A stretch of 64,000 bases of DNA from Lomentospora prolificans (lineage: Eukaryota; Ascomycota; Sordariomycetes; Microascales; Microascaceae). The notes under the pieces were generated by a model. The model was not told where the DNA came from, did no database searches, and saw only the letters and a program-made list of their open reading frames with translations. Location: the NCBI GenBank assembly GCA_029532625.1, contig JARFXM010000009.1:310001-374000 (forward strand). The letters are read 5' to 3'. A program made the translations under genes and the position numbers. This document shows positions 22,495-33,915 of the stretch, in pieces; positions within the stretch are counted from its first letter, which is position 1, and the number at the start of each line of letters is the position of its first letter.

Positions 22495-22841
22495 TGTCAC
22501 AACCATAAGGAGCAGGAGGTGCGTAAGGGCCAAGCAAAAGACTGGAGGTGCACATGGACTACATAAGCAAGGAGGACATACCTGACTTATCAGGCAGTAC
22601 TCCCTCACAATATAAAAGGAAGCATGCCATACCTAGCAAGCTAGATAGAATCTTGAAGGATCATCAACCTATCTTCTACTCTCTTATTACAGCTTGTACT
22701 CTTACCTTCTAGCTAATTCTAGTCGTGTCGTACGTATTATTATTACGTACTAATGTGATATCTTGTATATCTACGTTCGTGTCCCTAAGCAGCTCAGCAG
22801 CTTGTAAGCCTGGCAAGGCATCACAGCCCAAAGTCGTAACA
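22495..22841 (+). mobile_element. Solo LTR (left copy, plus orientation)
   Basis: The element begins TGTCACAACC and ends GTCGTAACA, giving TG...CA ends with near-complementary termini. It shares most of its length with the inverted copy at 24753-25066, including AATATAAAAGGAAGCATGC (TATA region), TCTACTCTCTT, CTAGCTAAT and AGCAGCTTGTAAGC. The TATA motif is followed downstream by the tail of the LTR, as expected for an LTR promoter. No retrotransposon internal region is adjacent. The flanking five bases do not match (CTTAT, CTGTA), so no target duplication remains. Confidence 0.75.
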
Positions 22842-23055
22842 CTGTAGTTCTGCGGTGATAGCTTCGAAACCAGCTTCTGTATGGATCTAATGCGGCTGTA
22901 GCAATTGTATAGTAACCTTGATTAAGATGAAATATGCTATATCTAGTAGCGAGTTTGAAGGGCTACTTTTAAAGGTACTCCTACACACAATTTTCCCACC
23001 TTATGCAAAAGGCGTCTACCTGAACCAGTAGAGAATAGAGCCCGGTAGATTTGTA
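22842..23055. other. Short spacer downstream of the intact NmrA-like gene
   Basis: It contains the 3' flank of the minus-strand NmrA-like gene and abuts the left solo LTR. Nothing else is recognised. Confidence 0.5.
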
Positions 23056-24000
23056 CTACCCCTCCAGCATTGTCTTAAATACTTCGGTAGGCGTAATCTT
23101 CGGCGCAGCCAACTGAAGGACCTCCAAGCTGGTCGTTGAAGCTGAGCATTTTCCTTCCCACGCTGACTCTATAGCATGTCTAATGGATAGAATGAGACTC
23201 TTCGTTTCCTGAGATTGGGCTGCCATGTGGTCGAGGAACAACGTATCCTTGAAGCGAACATCTTCAACCTTGACGCCAATTTCCTGCTCAATCATGGCTA
23301 CGATCTGCCGCCCAGTGATATCCACAGGTCCATTCAAGACATATTTGGCTTTGTTGTGTCGGCTGATATCATCCTCGACCAAGAGGCGAGCTGCGAAAAT
23401 GCCGACCTCAGACGGGTCAATGATGCCAACAGGCGCATCCTCTGAAGCCATTAGCCTTAGGGGACCCTGCTTCCCGGTCTTGCGAAATTCTTTGACCAGT
23501 TCCACGGCAGGTGAAAGATAGAAGGTCGAAAAGACGTTCGGCTGAAGGGAAGTCCACCGGAGGCGCTCAAATTCCGGGGAGCTCAGCAGGGTTTCAATCG
23601 CCCAATGAGTCCTTGGGTAGTAGGCAGCGCAATCCGGACGCACATTAGCAGCCGTGGTTGAGATTCGGACAACATACTCGACGCCTGCGTTGAGAGCAGC
23701 GAGGTGAAACGTCGACTCTTCGGCGAATTGATTGGGCTGGTTATGTGAGGCAATGAAGGCCCTCACGACATTGTGTTGACGGAGCCAGTCGGGTGTGATG
23801 TCGACCCAATTCAGCTCTGCCACTTCAACATTGGGCAGTGCAGCGAGCTGCTGGGCCGTTGCTCCGCTTGAGGAACGGGTAAGAGCAAGAATCTTATGAC
23901 GAGAAAAGGTCTTGTTGGTGCCCAGGAGTTCTGACAGAGTTTGAACGACGCCTCGTCCGGTGTTGCCAGTGGCGCCGACGACAAGAATAGTAGGAGCCAT
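23056..24000 (-). CDS. NmrA-like NAD(P)-binding oxidoreductase (314 aa)
   Basis: An intact single exon encodes an atypical SDR of the NmrA/isoflavone-reductase type. The N-terminus MAPTILVVGATGNTGRGVVQ holds the GxxGxxG NAD(P) motif directly after a beta-strand. Later segments fit the family: HKILALTRSS, VEVAELNWVD, FHLAALNAGVEYVVRIST, a YYPRTHWAIETLL helix, the LQPNVFSTFYL strand, and GPVDITGRQIVAMIEQEIG near the C-terminus. The start at 24000 places the Rossmann motif at the usual distance from Met1; an upstream in-frame ATG at 24075 would add 25 residues and looks less likely. The canonical SDR YxxxK is replaced by YYPRTHW, as in atypical members. The substrate is unknown. Inverted solo LTRs flank the gene at 0.2 and 0.75 kb. 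Confidence 0.87.
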   Translation of the reverse strand: MAPTILVVGATGNTGRGVVQTLSELLGTNKTFSRHKILALTRSSSGATAQQLAALPNVEVAELNWVDITPDWLRQHNVVRAFIASHNQPNQFAEESTFHLAALNAGVEYVVRISTTAANVRPDCAAYYPRTHWAIETLLSSPEFERLRWTSLQPNVFSTFYLSPAVELVKEFRKTGKQGPLRLMASEDAPVGIIDPSEVGIFAARLLVEDDISRHNKAKYVLNGPVDITGRQIVAMIEQEIGVKVEDVRFKDTLFLDHMAAQSQETKSLILSIRHAIESAWEGKCSASTTSLEVLQLAAPKITPTEVFKTMLEG

Positions 24001-24752
24001 GGTTGGAATAGATTCAGTAATAGAGATAGATCCTTTAGGAATGAATGAGTCTAGAGTTCTGCCAGCATTTCTCATTTATTTATACATCATCGTCATGCAC
24101 GAATAGTTTCACCACAAATATCCAGGCATCGAGGTGATGAGTAATATTAATGTATTCAGTATTAGAATCCAGTGGAAAGAGTTTATTGACGGAAAAAAAC
24201 CGCAAACTAACATGCCCCACTCCAAGCCCAATACTGCCCTTCTTCTGGATTTGCGAGCTGTGAGCGGGTGGTCCTCTTTGTAAAAGACAAGTAGAGGGAG
24301 AAATATCAGGAATGTCCATTGCTGGGGAATCGCGAGTAGTTCGTAAATCTAGAGCCTCCTCTGATATCATGATTATTAATCTTGCCGATTATCAAAGGAC
24401 TTGGCACTGAACAGCTCATCTGATGGATTAATAATTCCTCCAGGCTCCACAAGCAACTACAGCAGAGCACGGACATGGTATCAACAAATGCAGATTGGAC
24501 TGTCACTAGTCTTGGTTGGAAGAGGATGATAGCGTCTTTCATGACAATCTAGACACTCTTGGATTGGAAGATAGGTCTAATAAGTGGATCTTATGGATAT
24601 ACGGATTGGTTTGAAACAGGTATTGTATATTTTTAAGAGACTCTTCGACTTTCCATCTTCGGGGGATGCATCATGAATATTCTGACCCCTCTTCATGTAG
24701 AGCACTGGGCTCATAACTGTTATAGCAAAAATGATATAAGGGAATATAACAT
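24001..24752. other. Intergenic, promoter side of the NmrA-like gene
   Basis: It should contain the NmrA-like promoter. No gene is recognised, and the short frames on the minus strand lack motifs. The right end abuts the inverted solo LTR. Confidence 0.45.
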
Positions 24753-25066
24753 TGTTACAACCTTGGGCTATGATGCCTTGCTTACAAGCTGCTCAGCTGC
24801 TTATAAGCACAAACTTTAATCTGTAAGATTACCTATTAACACATATGACTTGACTAGCATTAGCTAGTAGGCACGAGCATAAAGCTATAATAAAGAGAGT
24901 AGATAGAATAAAGTAATGATCCTCTGAGATCCTATTTACTCCTATTTACCTTGCTCGGTATAGCATGCTTCCTTTTATATTGCGGGGGAGCACTGCCTGA
25001 CAAGTCAGGTAGTGCTCCCTTGCTCATGTGGTCCTTGCGTACTTCCTGCTGCTTATGGTTATAACA
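24753..25066 (-). mobile_element. Solo LTR (right copy, minus orientation)
   Basis: Read on the plus strand it begins TGTTACAACC and ends GGTTATAACA; its reverse complement aligns with the left LTR over nearly its full length, with an internal stretch of about 30 bp missing near the 5' end. The shared blocks include AATATAAAAGGAAGCATGC, CTAGCTAAT and AGCAGCTTGTAAGC. The two copies differ at many positions, so they are separate old insertions or heavily mutated, not a young pair. No matching target duplication is seen (flanks AACAT and AGAAG). The right edge lies against the 3' end of the decayed transporter. Confidence 0.75.
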
Positions 25067-25069
25067 AGA

Positions 25070-26640
25070 AGGAAATGGAAATTCTTGATTATCAGATTGG
25101 GGATGTGAATACGCTGTATCATAGCCTTGTGAGTAGAGACTTGTCCTGTAGCCGCATTAGAGCAACGAGAACCGTCGACAACAGCGCAACATCGCCGGTA
25201 GATACGCACGCAATCCACCATCCGCTCCACCATGTGCCTTGAGAATATAGCCCACGATGGGTGCGCCCTGTTTGCTCAAGTTAGAGAGGGCCAATATGGA
25301 AGTGACCCTAAATACTGGAAGTACTCACCATAAGACACCCTGCACCCCAAGCTGTGACGATCATACTCATTGCAACGGCCACCCTAGCGCTGCCAAAGAC
25401 ATCCCCAACAATGGTCGGCATCATCGAGAAGAAGTCTCTGTTGGATAATCCTTTGACAATGACAAAGAGCACCAACCGACCCAAGGTAGTAGATCCGGGC
25501 CAGATGGCTAGCATACTCACGGCTGTTCAACGCCGATCACAAAGGAGACTGCACGCGATACGACCAGCCGCGGAAGCGAGGCGGAACCCGGCAACTAGAC
25601 CAGCGCCAACGCTGGAAGAGAAGCCGAGAGATTTAGTATAGAGAGGAAGGAAGAAGGGGGGGGACAAAGAGTGGGAATGTGCCGATGGCGCTGGCGAGGA
25701 AGAAGACGAACATGAAGAATTTGAAAAGGTGCCTATTGGTGTAGGGTTAGCTACTCAACAACCTAGAAGCCTCTAGAAGGCATTTGCCTACCATTCTATG
25801 AAGCCTGGGTTTGACGTTGCTCGGTTTCTCTCTTTGATCAACCAGGCTGCTGGCAAGCCTGTGGCCAAGGTAGTCAACCCTAGAATGCGGTAAGCCCATG
25901 CGATGCCTAGCCTTTGAATAAGAGCATCGAGGCTAACGCTGATAGCTGCCCCTCTGAAACCAACACCCGCGAAAACAAGTCCATTGGCAAGCCCGCGCTT
26001 GGCACGGAAGTACTACGCCGGCGTAACCGATATCACCATAAAGCAAATCCTAGGGACAAAAGCTGGCCAAGCCAGTGGAACCCTATTATTACATTGCGTT
26101 AAGTCTCCGCATTCTTGGCCTATACCAGAAGACCAAGGAGAGAACTCACCTAACACCAAGCCCCATCACCACTCCAGAAGTAAGAAGAGAGCACCCAATT
26201 TCGTGACCGCGAATCCGCTCAAGATCTCGCTAACTTCTATCTGGCCTACTCCAATCAGGCATCCCAATCGCACAGCCTAGCTTCTAATCAACCTCGAGTT
26301 GTCGATTGCTAGTGCAGATATGAAGGCGGCATCCAATCCGCTGATAAATGACAGGACGGCGGGAGACGAAAGACCTTCAGTCATGAGGGCTTCCTGCATC
26401 ACTCCCCAGCTGTAACATGTCCCGATGGCCCACCAAATGATCACGGCACACGCGCCCGCCGACAATGACCCAGCAATACCCGCCATCTGGAACTGTCATG
26501 TCGGCTGCCTGAGAAGCGGCGAGGACAGAATCGACATCATTGCGCTTGGGATTTTGCGGCGTGTTGCTGGCATTGATGTAGGTCAAGCTAACGCTCGCCA
26601 GCTCGATGCCAGTCGTCGTCGTCGTCGTTGTGGTGGACAT
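25070..26640 (-). pseudogene. Decayed MCT-type MFS transporter gene
   Basis: This is a relic of a 12-TM monocarboxylate/riboflavin-type (MCH-like) major facilitator. It starts at 26640 with MSTTTTTTTTGIELASVS and reaches MTVPDGGYCWVIVG, the family signature at the start of TM1. A frameshift follows, resuming as SLSAGACAVIIWWAIGTCYS, WGVMQEALMTEGL and SSPAVLSFISGLDAA. Later pieces appear in changing frames with stops: KRGLANGLVFAGVGFRGAAI, the loop around LIQRLGIAWAYRILGL, LPLYTKSLGFSSSVGAG, GRIACSLL, and near 25170-25200 GGLRAYLPAML, a typical MCT C-terminal segment. The 3' end runs up to the inverted solo LTR. A run of Thr codons (ACN/ACG repeats) opens the frame. Not functional. Confidence 0.72.
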
Positions 26641-29600
26641 AGTCTCGAATTAGGGAGAAGCATATGCTCTTCGCATTCAGGAATCGACCTCACACTGCCC
26701 GTTTTGCGGCCCATCGTGCGACTTTTAAACAACAAAGTTCACGATACTTGAATTCATGTCGACTGCCAGTGGATGGCTTTTGCTTATTGCCGCCCCGGCG
26801 CGGGTTTGTGCCCCTTCCTGAACAGCGGGCGTAAGCCGGTCAATGAATCCCACGCCGATGTTAAACTACTCTTCCCATTTTAAGCATTGTCCCACGAAAA
26901 CTTCGGGCTCCACAAGCTTCGGATAACACGAAGCCCAACCTGACCGTCACTGGAGGGAATGTAGGCGAGTTAATGAACCTCTATAGGGAGTAGGCACTTT
27001 TGCCCCGACTTCGGAGTCAGTTGACTTGCGGCTGCACCAAAGACGAGCATAATTTTACTGGGACATTGTGAAGCTCATGGATGCCCATGACATCTTCTCT
27101 CTGCATCCCACAAAACACGCCATTTCGAAAACCGAGGCAGACACAATAAAAAGAACGCATGACATCAAGGTAGAAAAAGGTATGCATGACCGTAAATTCC
27201 CCGACGGGGCTCTCTCCCAAGGTTAGGATAGGACTGAAACACCACAGGTTGGAGTGTTGCATGGGATAGGAGCAAGATGTCTGAGGGCAGGACCAGGAAC
27301 GATTGTTACCCTGTATCATATTGGCCCAAGGTCTAGACTCCAGACTGCAGTTCTCGAAGTGATACGCTTAGATTCCGTCTTCCCGTTGTCCGTATCCCTC
27401 AGTTGGGTTCGACTGTCAATGACCCCGTATCCCCCACTTCGGGTCGGAAAGCGGGCGAAGATGTTGGAAGTATGGGTATCACGTGAAAGGGTTTCAAGAT
27501 ACTTCTTCATTCTATTACTTCAAGCATTCAAAGCCGGGTACAGGACAAGTGGTGGAGTGACAACGAGGCAGAGAACCCTAGGGAGTCAAGCGTATCGTAG
27601 GAACTCGGGCTGCTATGTCAAAAAGGGTTGGCGACCTAGTAGCCGTTCGAGAAGGGGGTCTCGGTAGTTCTGTCGCGAGGCATCCTTAGTTTGAAAATGA
27701 CGAGATGTAAGAAAGTAAGCCAAGGCGATGCTGCTTGGCATGGACGATCTCCACATATCGTGTTCATCGTATATGCCCGCGATAGGGGAGATTGCAGACT
27801 CTAACTTCCCGCCCACCCGCGACGGGAGCCTTTCTTACACCGACGCCGTACTGGGGCGTCTCCTCAGAGATACAAGTATATATCCAGGGCTACACTCACA
27901 AAGGGCTCCTTTGGTCGACCATACAAGCTAGCCGGAGCTTGAGACGCTGATGGAAAAGTGCAAGGCTTTGGCGGCGAAGTTGAAGTGATTCAAATCCACT
28001 GGCGCTCTTCTCGTAAAAGGAAGGCGGCGCAGCACGCGGGATGCACTAGATTATCAAATCGATACATGAATCCTATCGCAACGCTCAACCAATGTCGACG
28101 CTTTTTAACACTTAGCTCAGCCTCCACGGCTTGTCAGCTCTTCCCCAACCAGAATTCTGTGCGCAGAGGCGCTGCGTTGGCTAGGGGAACTGGTCCTTGA
28201 CGCCGCGTCGCCGGTGATCTTCACGCAAATAGGCCACCACAGATCCAGATCACCGACAATGAAGAGCGAGCCAGAGATTCTTGGCTGGTAAAATTACAAA
28301 TGTTCAAAAGTCCTGCTTACTGTAACTGATCATGCTCAATGTTGGCATGCCTCCCCTCCTTCAACGGTGGTTGGCGATTCTGAATAGGGAGTTGGTTCAG
28401 ATATATAGACCCCACAACAATGATCCAACGATATGGAGCCTGATTGGCGGTATGTATAAATGGTCTGCGGGGTGCTAGATGGGGATTCTCCGTTGGCAAC
28501 CTTTCTCCCACAAACAAAGGTATGGATGATAAAGAGGCTAGAGGTTTTTACCGGGCTAAGTCGAGCATTGATTGTTCGCTGGGTGCTACGGCTAAGTCGA
28601 GGCAATAAAACGGAGGGAATGTTCGGATGAAATGTTGATATAATGCTATTATGGAAGCAGACATTGCAAAGACGCTTGGGGTTTGACTTGAAGCGCAGTC
28701 GGAGGGACACTTTCCGGGAAACTTCACCAGTCAAGGCTTGCGAGGGATAATCAATCGCAGCTTCCCCTCTTCAATCACTCTTCAGTCAATCGGGCACCTA
28801 GATTAAAACCGAGGTGAAGAATACTATGTGTATCTTGAGGCTGCAGGAACAAGTGGTTACCGGAAGAGTCTTCCAATATAACCGATTTTTCCGGTTCAAG
28901 GAAGTAAAGATCTTCACGCAAGGGCATGCCGGAGGCCTAAATTGAACCGTTTTTGAGCCTCGGGAAGACTAAGCTTTCTTGCTAGTCTATATCTAGGGGC
29001 CGATTTCGTATGGTCCTTGCAATATGCTGGGAGCCAGACCTGCTGCGATGGCTGATTGTATTCAAGGAGTTACTGCCCTCCAGGGCTCAAAAGAGCTGGC
29101 TTCGGCAAGGCGAGCGTAATACTTCAATTTTGTATGCAGAGACAAACCTAATCCCCGCGTCCGGCAAGCACAAACGGCAATAATGCCCGAAGCCCCGTCA
29201 ATGCCCGAGATAGTGCTCACAAGCAACAACTCGTCGCCCCTGAAAAAAATTGGAGATCATATCGTGTTTGTTAGATACTATTCTAGGAAACAGAAAGAGA
29301 AGGGTGTGGCTGGCTTGTCACGTGGAAGCTGAGGCTTGCCCTTGTCAAAAAGCAACTTGAAGCATGGTGTCGACGTGGCTGCGTGGATGCTCGAGGCCGT
29401 GCCGCTCAGCTCCTTGTATCGGTGGCGAGTGGTGGATAATGGCTGTGCTTGAACAGCGTGGGCTGTGTCAGCACTCGTCCAACCATGTCGTGAGTGAAGC
29501 GGTTCATCCCCGGATAAAAGTGGCAAGAATTTTTGTTCCAGAAGCCCGCGTCGGAGTGATAGACGGATCCGGTGGGTGTGCCGTTGCGAAGATCATGCAG

Positions 29601-32145
29601 TGGACCTTCTGTTTCGACCCTGTTAGAACGGGGGTGAATCAGTGGCAGTGCTGGACTTGTGGAACCTGATGCTGGCTGGCTCAACTGACCCGCGCCATCC
29701 CCTATTGTTCGAATTAAACATGCGCCAGGGACGAAAGAGAGCAGGTTTTCGGCGAAGATTAATAACCGTGGCAAGGGTGAACACTCAAGTCCCGGTACTC
29801 GTTTAAATAGCTATATTAAATTGTAGAATAGGTATATGTACCTACTTCTCACTTTCCTCGTTGAGCTTACGTGCCTTGCAGTAGACTATGCCTCTCTGCG
29901 CTAGCATACCAGGACGACTGGCGATAGTCTCTCTTCGACCAGAGTTTAAGCTATAAATACGCACACTGAGGTCTCCTGAGACCAATGTGGATTCCCAGGG
30001 AAGACATTGGGCCGAGCTCAGTTCATGAGCAGGTAATGAGATAATCACGGAAAACGTGAAACAAACTAGGGTACTGTGGATTCTGTCAGAATATCTCGAG
30101 GAAACAAAGCGCCCAAGTTAGACCAAGAAGGGAATCAAGATCGAATGTGGTCCAATGCTTTCGAGTGGGCCTTGATTTGGCAGGGTGTCCACAACAAAGG
30201 AACGAACGGGGGTTGCTGGCGGCCTCTCCGGCTGGCTGTTATGGGGGCCATTGTCAAGAATTCCTGTGTCAGACCGCCCGCTCAGCGGCTATATTCCTTC
30301 ACCCGTGCTTCAGTAAACCCCGACTGGTCGACCCTACAGCTGGATTGGTTGCCAGCAGTGTCGTCCCACCCGACCAGAGCTTATTTCCGAATTCCTACCG
30401 CGCGACTTCAATAAGTCCGCCTCCAAGTCTTTGCTGGTATTCATGCCGCGGACCATTTCTTGGCTTTGCGTCGTGGCTATTTCGATACGGCCCTTTCGTG
30501 CGTTGATGCAGGAGGATGAGTCCTTCACTCACAAACGTTAAGAAACATCGTACAAATTTAGCAACGCTGCATTGTCAAACGAAGCATCGGATGCCATTTT
30601 GAGTGCATGACGATGAGGGTTAGGGGACCTGGCCTGCTTCGTCCTTGTCGATGGCCAATCTCGGGGCACAAAAGACCCTCGATAAAGACCCTCGTCCATC
30701 AAAGCCTAATCTTAAATGCTAACCCTGTTCGTGATATTGACACAGTCGCGACACACCCAGCACTGTGGGAGGCGCATGTCGGGGATGTCGTGTTAAGATG
30801 CGCCCATCTCCTCTCCAGTCCATCATCCAAACACGGCCGGCGCGCATGGAATCCTCATTCGGTCACGGAGTTGCATCAAAACAACAGAGGAGTCGTCAGC
30901 ACGGGCTCCGGCCGGTGGGCACTTGGTCTCCCCGTTTGGAATCATCGCCCGCTGGCTTGAAGAGCCGAAGTATTGTTGTACTCGTACTACGAATTGTGTA
31001 ATACGATACATATACGAATTACGAAGCCAGCATTGAGTTGGCGGGGCCAGCGTGCGGGAGGTGATGGCAACAATGTAGGTGTGCTCAGCACCCGACTCTG
31101 AGCCATGGGCGTCGTCAGCAGAGTCGACGCTAAGAGCGGACTGCACTAACAGAGAGAGGTCGAAGCTGCTTGTAGCGTGTACCCACATTCAAGGGAGAGC
31201 AAAAATCATGTTCCGATTCGGCTTCCTAGGAAAAGGGAGGACGAAGGGGGAAAATGAAGAGAAGAAAGAACCCCCCCCCACCACCCAAAAGAAAGGCCTC
31301 AGTCGGGGTTTGGACGAAGTAATGAAAATCTATCACATTAATCCAACGATTCTTTGGAATATCCACCTAGATTGTAGGCTACCGGGTGAATGGGCAAAGG
31401 TGGCCGAATGAATCAAACGGAGGTTTGGTGTTGATGCCAAATGGGTTGAATTGGTGAAGCGCAACATGGTACAGGTGTACTGGAGTACCTTCGTACTTCC
31501 ACCCAAGATAGGGGATGAGTGAGAGACTTTTGGGTACACTCTGGATGTTCTGTATTATGACAATACGTCTTCGAAGAAAGGCTTACGCGTCCCTTCCCCT
31601 CCTTGGACAGACCTGATCCTTGCCCTTGAATCGACCCACGCCCCATGAGTATCGGCACGCCCCTATATTGCCTTTTCATTGGTCTTCCTGCTCGCATCGG
31701 CCTTCTCGCTTCAAGGTCCTACGACCCCATAGCGGTGTTCCGACACCTTCCAGATGGAAACACCCCTTCTCCACCGGGGTACCGCCCGCCTGTATTGGGT
31801 GACGGCCCTTCTGTACCTATCCACTATTCTGTGCGCTGCCCCTTCCTTCCCCAGGCATCCGCATTTGCTCCTTCCGTTATTTCCAAGACGATTTCCCTCT
31901 TGATCGATCTTCTTTCATCTGTTCTTATCCTTCGCCATCGTCGTCAGCCATCTATCACTCATTTCCCGTCGAACGCGAGTCCATTCATCATCCTCGCAAT
32001 CCCACAACCACATCGAATCCGACGACGTTTCCTATCCACTACGTATTCGCCACCAACTTCAACGAGTGTTCTTGGAAGGCTCACGTCACCAACCAGGTCG
32101 GTCCTTGACCAAAGAAAAATCGAGTTTGCATCCTTCGTATCGAAA
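26641..32145. other. Long gene-poor interval upstream of the bZIP gene
   Basis: In 5.5 kb no gene with a recognisable motif or splice pattern is seen; open frames are below about 140 codons and overlap on both strands. The last 500 bp before 32146 stay open in frame with the bZIP gene and are CT/CA-rich, fitting a long leader. The rest may hold bZIP regulatory sequence, decayed DNA or an unknown non-coding RNA. Confidence 0.4.
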
Positions 32146-33915
32146 ATGTCGGCCTCGAGCCAACCCAACGAAGGCCTCGAGGGCCTTTTCGACTTCTCCG
32201 AATATGAGAATGTCTCGACTTACCAGTCTCCTTCCCTTTCTCCCGCCACCGCCAGCAAGAATGCCTCCTTCGTCAGGCCGATGGCCCAGGTTCCTACTCA
32301 GCCGATGTCCTCCACATCTCAGCCTTTGACGAGACCGAGCCATCAGTATGAGCTTTATAAACAGCAGACCGGAATTGTGCCGGGCGCCTTGGCGAGCACT
32401 CTCGCCATCAGCCAAAACAGCCAGGTCGCTGGCTATAATGGTGTCGGTCTCGACTACCTTGGCCTCAGCCCGAACGAGGAGATTTTTGACTTCAATACCG
32501 CCCCTTCTCAGGGGTCCATGGGTGCCTCGGAGATGGACATGGAGTTTGATCCCTCGACAACCGAGCAGTTCTTTTTCGACAATACTGTCAACCCCAATGC
32601 TCTCGGCGACCAGGCCTCCCCCAATGTTGCCTCTTCGTCTGTGATGACTCCCGGCCGACTCTGGCCCGGCATGCACTCCCAAGCCGCGCTGGCCAAAGCC
32701 CAGGCTCAACGCCAACAACAGCAGATGCAGAGGCAACCCTCTGCCCAGCCCAAGCCCAGAGCGAAGAGTGGACAGCCTACCGATCCGATCGTTGAGCAGA
32801 AGATCACTCAACTCCTCAACTCGATGCGAGCTAAGCCCGCCAATGGAGATTCTCAGCCCATGCCTCTGCTCAACATGCCTAAGCCCAAGAAGGACGAGGA
32901 TGATATGGACGAGGACGAGAGGCTATTGGCCAGCGAGGAGGGCAAGAAACTGAGCAGCAAGGAGCGCAGGCAGCTTCGGAACAAGGTTTCTGCTCGTGCC
33001 TTTAGGTCTAGGCGTAAGGGTTAGTATCAATCCCAGCTGTCACTCGTTGACTATCAGTTGCTAACACCGAATGTAGAGTATATCTCCCAACTTGAGAGCG
33101 AGATTGCGAATAAGGTCACCGAGAATGGTGACCTTCGTGTTCAGAACCGTGCTCTCATGGAGGAAAACAAACGTCTGACCGATCTTACCCACATGCTCTT
33201 GTCTTCGCCCTCTTTCTCGGACTTTCTTGACCAACTGAGCACCAACCCCACTGCTGTTCCCCAAACTGCCCCCCAGGTTCAGCCTCAGCAGCAGCAACAG
33301 CAACAACAACAGCAACAAGAGCGACGCCAGGTCCCCAAGGACGTCAACCCTTACACCCAGCATCAGCAGCAGCGAATCGGGTTGACGATGATCCCCGAGC
33401 AACCCATGGACCTCTCCATGCTTAGCCTCGAGAATGACGGTGCCTTCAACTACCAGCCCCAGGTCTTCGCTCTCCTCGAAACCCCCGAGATGCCCACGTC
33501 TATCGACACCAGTATCTTGTCTGGCAAGAAGTCCAACTTCGTTGGTGAGCAGCTCGACTCGGAAGATGAGAAGAATCAAGCTCCCGTTATCGAACGTCCA
33601 GTTCTCGAGAAACCTCTTGCCCCTGCCGCTCCCGAGGTGCCTCCTGTGGATCCCGAGTTCGAGTCCAACCCCGAGTTTTCTCTCTACCATTCTTCACCCG
33701 CCTCTGAGACTTCCACCGTGACTGATTCGGAAGACTCGTGGCGTGTTGATATCTTTGGCGGTGTTGAGGCTGAGAAGGTCCTTGCTCGCTACGAGTTGAT
33801 CGATGCTTCAGAGGAGGAGCAGAACGCTATTGTTGCCATGGCCCGTGTACAGAGGATATCCGAAAAGCTCGAGTCGACCTGGGAGAGGATAAACCAGCTC
33901 ACTGACGGCATCTAA
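32146..33915 (+). CDS. bZIP transcription factor, MeaB-like
   Basis: A DNA-binding regulator of 570 aa, two exons: 32146-33019 and 33077-33915. The basic region is at residues 272-291 (KERRQLRNKVSARAFRSRRK), with the NxxxxxxxR signature at N279/R287. The intron falls right after it, between K291 and E292. The zipper follows with Leu at 297, 311, 318, 325 and 332 and Lys at 304. The conserved AMLL-type segment THMLLSSPSFSDFLDQL follows. A pure polyglutamine run is encoded at 33285-33320. This block (EEGKKLSSKERRQLRNKVSA) resembles what I remember of MeaB, a regulator of nitrogen metabolite repression, but the assignment is from memory. I placed the start at 32146 (MSASSQPNEGLEGLFDFSEY); the same frame is open for 167 further codons upstream. 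Confidence 0.9.
33285..33320 (+). repeat. Polyglutamine-coding CAG/CAA repeat
   Basis: A mixed CAG/CAA tract inside exon 2 of the bZIP gene encodes about 12 consecutive Gln residues after QVQP. Such tracts vary in length among fungal strains and are common in activation domains. Confidence 0.9.

Noticed and set aside
24753..25066. Terminator or CRISPR-like reading of the repeat
   Set aside because: It is a single long LTR-like sequence with TG...CA ends, not spaced short repeats, and the genome is eukaryotic.
32086..32811. 241-codon minus-strand frame
   Set aside because: Antisense to the bZIP gene, no motif, repeat-like Leu/Arg content as expected from a mirror frame.
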